A stretch of DNA of 64,000 bases from Flavonifractor sp. An100 (lineage in GTDB: Bacteria; Bacillota; Clostridia; Oscillospirales; Oscillospiraceae). A program made the position numbers and the translations under genes. The DNA lies in NCBI RefSeq assembly GCF_002161175.1, contig NZ_NFMA01000010.1, forward strand, positions 1 to 64,000, given 5' to 3'. The first letter of the stretch is position 1. Each line of letters starts with the position of its first letter. A model generated the notes under the pieces. The model worked only from the letters and a program-made list of their open reading frames with translations, was not told the DNA's origin and did no database searches. Below are positions 7,267 to 13,343 of the stretch, one piece after another.

Positions 7267-7812
7267 ATGTCCACTTTTGAAGTCGGAAAATCTTATTACA
7301 CCACCAGCGCCTGTGATCACAACTGTGTTTTCGTGGTGGAAATCGTCAAGCGCACAGCCAAAACGGTGACATTCCGCCGGGATGGTCAGGAGCGCCGGGC
7401 GAAGATCTACACGGACCATAACGGGGAGTATATCGTCCCGGAACGGTACAGCATGGCCCCCGTGTTCCGGGCCTCCTGTGAATACGCGGAGGACCAGGAG
7501 GAGGTGGAGGAGGCCGCCCCGGCGGATCCCTTGTCTGCCTACATTCCCCAGGACGCCCAGCCCTCCGCGCACCCCGGCCTGGTCATGGTCGGCCAGCCCG
7601 TGATCGGGAACTTTGGCGCCATGTACCCCCAGGAGGTCGGCGTGATCGTCGGTTTCCTGGAGAGGGAGGCCACCCGCTGGACCCCCGCCGCCACCATGGC
7701 GGTGATCCGATGGTCGGATGGCCGCACCTCTCGGGAGGCCCTGGAGGACATTCACCCCGCCGGGTGGCGGTCCCCCTCCGGCAGCCCCTTGGGCGTGTTC
7801 TTTGCCCGATAA
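7267..7812 (+). CDS. Hypothetical protein of the plus-strand cassette
   Basis: 181 residues. The N-terminal part (MSTFEVGKSYYTTSACDHNC ... KTVTFRRDGQ ... VPERYSMAPVFRAS) looks like a small beta-rich domain found in mobile elements of Clostridia. An acidic linker (EDQEEVEEAAPAD) leads to a C-terminal part with GQPVIGNFGAMYPQEVGVI. No function recognised. AAGGGGG lies before the ATG. It is the only sizeable gene expressed against the late operon at this end, under the ribbon-helix-helix switch, and ends at a strong terminator. Confidence 0.7.
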   Translation: MSTFEVGKSYYTTSACDHNCVFVVEIVKRTAKTVTFRRDGQERRAKIYTDHNGEYIVPERYSMAPVFRASCEYAEDQEEVEEAAPADPLSAYIPQDAQPSAHPGLVMVGQPVIGNFGAMYPQEVGVIVGFLEREATRWTPAATMAVIRWSDGRTSREALEDIHPAGWRSPSGSPLGVFFAR

Positions 7813-7815
7813 CGA

Positions 7816-7850
7816 ACCCCCGGCACCTACACGGTGCCGGGGGTCCTCTT
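7816..7850 (+). terminator. Terminator between plus cassette and holin gene
   Basis: A 12-bp perfect stem (7816-7827 with 7833-7844) just after the plus-strand stop codon, with CCTCTTTACT following. On the other strand it also follows the holin stop at 7850, so it may serve both converging transcripts. Confidence 0.75.
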
Positions 7851-8188
7851 TACTCCGTTTTGTCTTTGCCCCAGTTGGTGATCTGCTCCAGGGCCTCCCG
7901 GAGTTTGTCAAAGCCGAACATGGCCGCATAACTCACGAACAGGCCCAGGGCCACCGCGCCGGCCACCATGTACCAGGTGACGGCCCAGCCCATGATCTGG
8001 CACACCGCAAAGAACGCCAGCAGGGTCACGGCCATGGCCACCAGCACCGCCAGAATGTTGGTGGGGATCTTGTCCCAGGTGATTTTCTTGACCACCTGGG
8101 TGATGATGTTGGTGATCACGGTCAAGATCAGGGCCACCAGCAGGATGGCGGACACCGCCAGGGGAATGTACTGCATAATGGTTTCCAT
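7850..8188 (-). CDS. Putative holin
   Basis: 112 residues with three predicted membrane helices (about 8-30, 44-66, 70-92) and a charged C-terminus (GFDKLREALEQITNWGKDKTE). Size, topology and position directly after the endolysin gene fit a phage holin, which would let the endolysin reach the wall. No family signature was matched, so holin is by context. Confidence 0.65.
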   Translation of the reverse strand: METIMQYIPLAVSAILLVALILTVITNIITQVVKKITWDKIPTNILAVLVAMAVTLLAFFAVCQIMGWAVTWYMVAGAVALGLFVSYAAMFGFDKLREALEQITNWGKDKTE

Positions 8189-8206
8189 GTGTATGTCCTC
8201 CTCTGA

Positions 8207-9187
8207 TTATTTCACAGCCCCGCCCAGCGCCTGCAGCAGCAGGTCCAGGCTGGGGAATGTGCCATAGTTGGCCAGCCAGTATTCCGGCGTATTGATCACG
8301 CCGGCGGCCACCAGCGCGGCCACGCCCTCCTGGGGCGTATCCGTCCGCACCCCGGCCTTTGTGATGGTCTGCGCGGCCTTTTTCATCAGAATGTCCAGGT
8401 ATTGGACCTTTCCGGCCTCCGCCGCCTCCGCCCAGTAGTCCGGGGAGTTGATCACACTCAGGGCCTCCAGTTTGTCGGCCGCCGCCCGGGGCGTATCCTG
8501 GAGCATAAGTACCTGGCCCACGCGGATCAGGTTCTTGTTTTGGATGGCGTTGATCTCCGCCAGGGCGTCCACGGTGGTGCCATACTTGGCCGCGATCTTG
8601 GAGAGGTTGTCCCCGGCTTTCACGGTGTAGATGGTCGGCCTGCCGGCCTCGCTGGTCCCGCCGCCGGTTTCTGTCGCCTTGCCGGCATAGTCCGGGGTGC
8701 CGAACCCGCGAATATATTTCCCGTTCACCTTCATGGTGCGGTGCCCCACGGCGTTGGACATATTTCCCTCGATCACGGTGAAGGTGTTCCCAGACACCTT
8801 GGTGACGATCCCCACATGGTCGGCAGAGGCAGTCAGGTCCGTGGTGGCGTAGTTGGCGCCGTCGTCCCAGTTATAGAAAATATAATCTCCCATTTTCGGG
8901 GTGTAGGTGTCATTTTCCTGCCACGCGCCCAATTTCTTGAAAAGTTCAATGTGCTTTTCGCACCCGCACTCCGTCGGGATAATGTCGGTCATGCCCGCCT
9001 TGATGGCCACGGCGGAGGCGTATGTGCTGCACCATGCGTCCGTGTACTTTACTTTATAGCCTCGGGCCAGGGGTTTGTGGGCGTTGTAAACGTCAATGAT
9101 CTTTTTGTGGCTCCCGTCGCCCTCCTTGCACCCCAGCCACGCCTCTGCTGTGTCCACGATCTTCTGCCTCAGTTGGTTCTCTGTCAT
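8207..9187 (-). CDS. Endolysin: CHAP amidase/peptidase, LysM, two PEYW repeats
   Basis: 326 residues. CHAP-type NlpC/P60-like domain at 1-165 with catalytic Cys53 (DAWCSTYAS) and His124 (SADHVGIVT). A LysM domain at about 186-230 ([17 protein letters not shown]) binds N-acetylglucosamine. Two C-terminal repeats follow, with VINSPDYW (246) and VINTPEYW (297), each ending in a Leu-Asp-x-Leu segment. No signal peptide, consistent with holin-dependent release. The same repeats occur at the end of the tail hub protein (19133-20425), so they are probably envelope-binding units. Confidence 0.88.
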   Translation of the reverse strand: MTENQLRQKIVDTAEAWLGCKEGDGSHKKIIDVYNAHKPLARGYKVKYTDAWCSTYASAVAIKAGMTDIIPTECGCEKHIELFKKLGAWQENDTYTPKMGDYIFYNWDDGANYATTDLTASADHVGIVTKVSGNTFTVIEGNMSNAVGHRTMKVNGKYIRGFGTPDYAGKATETGGGTSEAGRPTIYTVKAGDNLSKIAAKYGTTVDALAEINAIQNKNLIRVGQVLMLQDTPRAAADKLEALSVINSPDYWAEAAEAGKVQYLDILMKKAAQTITKAGVRTDTPQEGVAALVAAGVINTPEYWLANYGTFPSLDLLLQALGGAVK

Positions 9188-9203
9188 TGGTAAAACCCCC
9201 TTA

Positions 9204-9614
9204 TTAAATTCCTACGTCTGGCGGCTCCGGCCGCTCCTTTGGCGGTTCCTCCGGTGCGGCAGTCTGGCCGCTCCCGCTCGTTCTTGCGGCCGCCTGTTTT
9301 TCCTTTGTGGTCTTGATCCATCCCATGACCCCGTTTTCAAAACCGCACACGCCGAACACGCAGGCGGTCAGGGTGGCAGGCTCGTTCCCGGTGTGCCAGA
9401 ACACGGCCAGGTCCGCCGCCGTATAGGCCACCAGGATCACGCCCTCCAGGATCAGCACCTTGTCCATGGTCCCCATTTTCTTCTTTGCGGCGGTGGCCAG
9501 CCGTGCGGCCGCTGCGTGGCTTCCTCCGGCCAGCCTTGTGGCGGCCCAGCACAAGGAAAAGCCCAGCAGCGCCCCGCCGGCCATGGCTGCCGCCGCGATC
9601 AAAGGCATATTCAT
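9204..9614 (-). CDS. Small membrane protein of lysis region
   Basis: 136 residues. Hydrophobic segments at about 5-28 and 52-70, then a Lys/Pro/Glu-rich tail ([22 protein letters not shown]). No family recognised. Between the coiled-coil membrane protein and the endolysin, so it may be a second holin or antiholin. Confidence 0.6.
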   Translation of the reverse strand: MNMPLIAAAAMAGGALLGFSLCWAATRLAGGSHAAAARLATAAKKKMGTMDKVLILEGVILVAYTAADLAVFWHTGNEPATLTACVFGVCGFENGVMGWIKTTKEKQAAARTSGSGQTAAPEEPPKERPEPPDVGI

Positions 9615-9630
9615 TCCTGCGCCCCCTTTT

Positions 9631-10053
9631 TTACAGAAAATCCGCCTTTGCCAGGCAGTCCTCGTAAATATCCTTGATCCGCTGGGAGGTCAGCACGGTG
9701 GTGTTGTTCTCGAAATGCGGGTGGTCGTCGCAGTATCGTTCATAACTGGTAATGTCCCGCAGGATCTGGTCGAAATGCTCCTTTGTGTGGCGGACCCCGT
9801 GGATCGTTTCGTCCCCGAAGTGGAGGATCCGGGACCGGCAACTGATCGCGTCCCGCTCCTCCTGGGCCGCTTTCATGGCCTCCAGGTCCCGCTCCAGTTG
9901 GTCCACCTTGGCGATCACCTCCCCATTGATGGCGCGGCCGATGGCCTTGGCGACGGCGGACCATGGATTTACCTTGATCGGTGCCACCTGGATCATCGTC
10001 ATGGCCGCCAGCAGCGCCCCGCCGCCGCCCAGCAGGATCTCCTCCAGGTTCAA
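9631..10053 (-). CDS. Membrane-anchored coiled-coil phage protein
   Basis: 140 residues. Glycine-rich hydrophobic N-terminus (ILLGGGGALLAAMTMIQVAPI), a helical coiled-coil stretch (KVDQLERDLEAMKAAQEERDA), then ILRDITSYERYCDDHPHFENN, a sequence style seen in phages of Clostridia next to lysis genes. Function unknown. Its start overlaps the upstream gene stop by 4 bp. Confidence 0.65.
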   Translation of the reverse strand: MNLEEILLGGGGALLAAMTMIQVAPIKVNPWSAVAKAIGRAINGEVIAKVDQLERDLEAMKAAQEERDAISCRSRILHFGDETIHGVRHTKEHFDQILRDITSYERYCDDHPHFENNTTVLTSQRIKDIYEDCLAKADFL

Positions 10054-10223
10054 GGTCCCACCCCCTCACCGACGGCCCTGGCGTACTGCCGCCGCACGGC
10101 CGCGATCTCCTCCTCGTGGGCCAGCGCCCCGAACTGGGCCAGTTCCATGGCCTGGGCCTGAATGATCACGTTCATGCGGTCAATGACGGCGCACAGGTCC
10201 GCGATCACTTTTGTGCTGTCCAT
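10050..10223 (-). CDS. 57-residue hypothetical phage protein
   Basis: Begins MDSTKVIADLCAVIDRMNVI; wholly alpha-helical. The upstream GAGGAGG fixes the ATG at 10223 rather than the longer frame to 10304. No family recognised. Confidence 0.55.
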   Translation of the reverse strand: MDSTKVIADLCAVIDRMNVIIQAQAMELAQFGALAHEEEIAAVRRQYARAVGEGVGP

Positions 10224-10228
10224 GGCCG

Positions 10229-10633
10229 TCACCTCCTCGCGCCGATCAGATCCGCGATGTGCCGCAGGTCCTCCACCGGGGCCTCGAAAAAGGCGTGGCC
10301 CCACAGGAAATGATCTTCATGGTCCTGCCGTCGGTACTTTTGGGCGGTTTCATCCTCCCACACCCGATCCCAGCGGGCTTGATGGTCTTTGTCCCGTTTT
10401 TCCAGTGTGGAGGTGATGGCCAGCGTCAGGGCGCCCCGCTCCCGCCCTTGGCCGTCGTCGTCCCTGGCCAGGTGCAGGTGTGCGTTCCGGCTTGTGACGG
10501 CGCAGACGGCCGCACCCTTGTGGATGATCATTCCGTCCACGGCCTCCAGTCGTGTCCCATAGGGGAGATTGACGTGGCCGCCGATCCCCTCCAGCCTCAT
10601 ACGCTTTTTTACGATGTACGGTATTTTTTCCAC
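10229..10633 (-). CDS. Hypothetical phage protein
   Basis: 134 residues, MEKIPYIVKKRMRLEG... with a short beta-rich N-terminus and a charged, helical C-terminus (TLEKRDKDHQARWDRVWEDE). No family recognised. Between the carbohydrate-binding protein and the lysis region in the late operon. Confidence 0.55.
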   Translation of the reverse strand: MEKIPYIVKKRMRLEGIGGHVNLPYGTRLEAVDGMIIHKGAAVCAVTSRNAHLHLARDDDGQGRERGALTLAITSTLEKRDKDHQARWDRVWEDETAQKYRRQDHEDHFLWGHAFFEAPVEDLRHIADLIGARR

Positions 10634-10636
10634 GGC

Positions 10637-11266
10637 TTACACCTCCGCCGCGTCGTCTGCGGCCTCCGTCCATCCATACACGCCCGGCTCCCACACGTTT
10701 GCCGCCACGTCACTGATCCAGTGTTTCCCGTTGTGGCTTACCTTGGCCCCCTGGGCATAGGCGTCATGTGCCCCCATGGGCTGGGACCACTCCGGCCACT
10801 CCTCCGCCGGGTCCGAAATGCTCACCCACAGGCTCACCGCCGTGTCCGGCGTCCAGTCGGCTTGACTGGTATGGGCCTGGAGGCATTTATACAGTTTTCC
10901 GTCCGTATAGCGCCGGATCTGCCCCGCTGTGTAGTTGACGGGATAGGCCCACGGGGAGAACAAGTCCGCGTGTTCCGCCGCCGTCACGTCGTCAATGTTC
11001 CCGGCCTCCGCCATGGTGGTGAACACGATCCCGTTGGTCGTGGCCGTCCGCTCGATCTCCTCCCCGGCGTCTGTCTCCTCCAGGATCACGCTCTCCGCGC
11101 CCTCCAGGGCCTCCCGGCCCAGGAGGTGGTACACGGTTCCGTTGTGGGCGATCCCCGTGGCCTCCGCCTCCTGGCACAGCACAAAGCACCCGTTTTCCGC
11201 CTGCCGCACGTAGGTTGGCGCCTCGGTCATTCCCAGGCTTGTCCCGTCTTTGATGATCTTGATCAT
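10637..11266 (-). CDS. Phage protein with two CBM5/12-like carbohydrate-binding domains
   Basis: 209 residues. Two short aromatic-rich modules are visible: YTAGQIRRYTDGKLYKCLQA...DWTP, and YAQGAKVSHNGKHWISDV...WEPG. These resemble carbohydrate-binding modules of family 5/12 (chitin-type). Probably a virion or tail-tip protein that binds host glycan. The ATG at 11266 overlaps the reverse transcriptase stop by 4 bp (ATGA), so the two are translationally coupled. Confidence 0.7.
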   Translation of the reverse strand: MIKIIKDGTSLGMTEAPTYVRQAENGCFVLCQEAEATGIAHNGTVYHLLGREALEGAESVILEETDAGEEIERTATTNGIVFTTMAEAGNIDDVTAAEHADLFSPWAYPVNYTAGQIRRYTDGKLYKCLQAHTSQADWTPDTAVSLWVSISDPAEEWPEWSQPMGAHDAYAQGAKVSHNGKHWISDVAANVWEPGVYGWTEAADDAAEV

Positions 11267-12390
11267 GGTTCTGCACCTCCGTAAATTGCATGAAATATCC
11301 GGTTCAGCCGGAGGACCCGGCCGTGGTCGTTGTAGTTCTCGAAATAGGCGATCTGGCTGGTCAGCCACGCCCGCACCTGCTGGACGGTCATTTCCCCGGC
11401 GTCCACCTTGGCCTTGAACGCCCGCAGTTTCCGCCGCGCCCGTTTCATCCCGTCCCGGTTCCCGTGGGTGATCACCCTCCCGGTGGGCGTCAGGTAGAAT
11501 TTGACCTTGCAGAACCGGAAGGGTTTGGACAGTGGCACGATCCTGGTTTTGCTCCGGCTCACGGTCAGCCCCATGGCCTCCATGCGCTCGGTTGCGGCGT
11601 CCCGGAACGCCTCCGCCTGCTCCTTGGTTTCCGCGATCATGTGGTAGTCGTCCATATAGTGGGCCGGCCCTTCCGCCCGCAGTTGGCAGGCGATCCAGTT
11701 GTCCACGGCGGACGGCAGGGACACCATTTCCATCTGCGACGGCTCCACGCCCAGGGGCATACCCACGCCGCCCGGCACAGCGGCCACCACCGTGTCCGCC
11801 ACCGCCCGGATCTCCGGGTCCAGGATCAGGCGCCGGTGGCGCTCATAGATCGCCGCATGGGGCGCGGAGGGAAAGAACTGCTTTAGGTCCATAAGGACCA
11901 CGTAACCCTCCCGGCCGTGTTTCCTGAAATGCTCCCGCAGGATCCGTTTCAGTTCCTCATGGTGGAAGGACAGTCCTTTTCCCTTTTGGCTGGCGCCGTT
12001 CCGCCGGATCATGCCCGGCGTGTATAGCGGCTCCAGCACCTCCTTGGTCAGGGTTTTGTGGATCTGCCGGTCGTTGATGTGTGGGGCGTCTATGGGCCGG
12101 ATCTTGCCTCGCTCCCGGAGAAGGAAGTGGGCACCCGGCTTTGGCCGCCACTTCCCGGATAAAACTTCCCGCCGCCTGCGGGCCGTGCCGGAAAACAGGT
12201 GCCGTTCAAAATTCTGCGTGGATTGTTTCCACCGGACATTGTTACAGCACTTCTTTCCCCATTTGAACATTTTTCGGAAACTGAACGCCTGGGCGATCCC
12301 GCCCAGGTCCTCGCTGCGTTTCCTCCGCCGCGCCTCCCGTGCGGCCTGTCGTCTATGGTATCGCGCCTCCCGGCGCTCCTCACTGGTCAT
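11263..12390 (-). CDS. Diversity-generating retroelement reverse transcriptase
   Basis: 375 residues. Copies the template repeat RNA with errors at adenines and feeds the cDNA into the variable repeat. Seen: basic N-terminus (RRQAAREARRRKRSED), RPIDAPHINDRQIHKTL, motif A VVLMDLKQFFPS, motif GMPLGVEPSQ, the catalytic YMDD box (about residues 245-248) in AHYMDDYHMI, and the thumb-type C-terminus. No maturase or endonuclease domain, as expected for a DGR enzyme. I chose ATG at 12390 rather than the open frame to 12513; GGAGG lies 14 nt upstream. Located next to the template repeat and Avd. Confidence 0.93.
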   Translation of the reverse strand: MTSEERREARYHRRQAAREARRRKRSEDLGGIAQAFSFRKMFKWGKKCCNNVRWKQSTQNFERHLFSGTARRRREVLSGKWRPKPGAHFLLRERGKIRPIDAPHINDRQIHKTLTKEVLEPLYTPGMIRRNGASQKGKGLSFHHEELKRILREHFRKHGREGYVVLMDLKQFFPSAPHAAIYERHRRLILDPEIRAVADTVVAAVPGGVGMPLGVEPSQMEMVSLPSAVDNWIACQLRAEGPAHYMDDYHMIAETKEQAEAFRDAATERMEAMGLTVSRSKTRIVPLSKPFRFCKVKFYLTPTGRVITHGNRDGMKRARRKLRAFKAKVDAGEMTVQQVRAWLTSQIAYFENYNDHGRVLRLNRIFHAIYGGAEP

Positions 12391-12619
12391 ATATTTTTTT
12401 CGCGCCTCCGTGCGGTTGTGGTGTAGGTGTGCGGCTAAACGCGTAGCCCCTTCACATGAAACGGGGTTAGCACAATAGGCCCGCCATGCAAGCAGCGTCC
12501 GTGAAGTGGCCACAGAGTGCGGTTTCGGGTTTTTGGCCCGGGCAGTATCTCTCCTTTCACAAAGGGTCCGGTTCGTTTCCTACTGCATTTGACCCGTTCC
12601 CCTCGCGGGGTTGTGAAAT

Positions 12620-12741
12620 CCGGCGGCCACGGCCCAGGAATTGTTCGCGTTGTTGTTGTTGGCGTTGCCGTTGGTGTTGACAAGGCAGAAATTGTTCGTG
12701 TTCGTCGCATTGACGGACCGGCACCACGCATTGGCCGCCGT
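12620..12741 (-). repeat. DGR template repeat (TR)
   Basis: 122 bp aligned without gaps to the variable repeat at 13357-13478 (offset 737). On the minus strand it differs at 17 positions, and 16 of these are A in the template. It is full of AAC/AAT codons in the target frame. The G+C-rich segment at 12620-12640 is identical in both copies and fits the initiation-of-mutagenic-homology end. The gap 12391-12803 otherwise holds only the transcribed spacer between Avd and the reverse transcriptase; no gene was seen in it. Confidence 0.95.
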
Positions 12742-12803
12742 CAAAGCACCCGCCGCCCTGCCACCCGGCACGTTTTCAGAGATACACCCAAATGGCCAGT
12801 GAT

Positions 12804-13262
12804 TTATTTTCTTTTCCGGTCGCTCTCCAGAACGGCCCGGATCAGTTCATTTTCCCGGTCGATCTTTTCGCCCAGGCTTTGCGACATATCATCCAGTTTC
12901 TTGGTGGCCTCCGCCGGCGGTACGCTTTTCCCGTCCGGCTTAGTAAAGCACCCCTGCGGGTTCAGCGCCAGGATGGTGTAACAGTGTCCCAGGCGCACGT
13001 CCAGGGCCATAAGCGCGGCCCTGGCCTCCAGCAGGTGGCCTTTCCGCAGGCCCAGGTTCGGCTCTCCCTTTGGAAAAATGCTGTTCGCTTTTTCCGTCTG
13101 GTCGATCACCTCCCCGGCCAGCGCCGCCACCGGCTCCGCCAGCAGGCGGGCGTACCTGGCGGAAAGCCGGGTCAAAAATGCCACGGTTTCCGTGTAAATC
13201 TCATTGGCCAGGTTCACATACTCCGCCTTGCTGGTGGATCGCTTGCTTTTCAGGACAGACAT
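12804..13262 (-). CDS. avd: DGR accessory variability determinant (Avd)
   Basis: 152 residues, almost entirely helical: KAEYVNLANEIYTETVAFLT, PVAALAGEVIDQTEKANSI, LRKGHLLEARAALMALDVRLGH, and a C-terminal helix ending RAVLESDRKRK. Avd proteins form a barrel-like pentamer of four-helix bundles that binds the reverse transcriptase and template RNA. Position between the variable-repeat gene and the template repeat is standard. AGGAGGGG precedes the ATG. Confidence 0.82.
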   Translation of the reverse strand: MSVLKSKRSTSKAEYVNLANEIYTETVAFLTRLSARYARLLAEPVAALAGEVIDQTEKANSIFPKGEPNLGLRKGHLLEARAALMALDVRLGHCYTILALNPQGCFTKPDGKSVPPAEATKKLDDMSQSLGEKIDRENELIRAVLESDRKRK

Positions 13263-13295
13263 GGCCGCCCCTCCTCTCGGTGTGTGTTCGGCGGG

Positions 13296-13321
13296 ATCCC
13301 GCCCACTTCCGTGGGCGGGAT
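13296..13321 (-). other. Hairpin/cruciform downstream of the variable repeat
   Basis: An 11-bp perfect stem with a 4-nt loop (GGAA on the coding strand), 35 bp beyond the 3' end of the variable repeat. In the Bordetella phage BPP-1 DGR a hairpin just after the variable repeat is needed for target recognition. On the coding strand no T tract follows, so it is not a terminator of the fibre gene. Confidence 0.7.
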
Positions 13322-13343
13322 TTTCCCCGATTGCTCCGCCGGA

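Noticed and set aside
12580-12771. Asn-rich 63-codon frame and GTT-type microsatellite
   Set aside because: This is the DGR template repeat. The Asn codons are the adenine-rich mutational targets, not a gene or a simple repeat.
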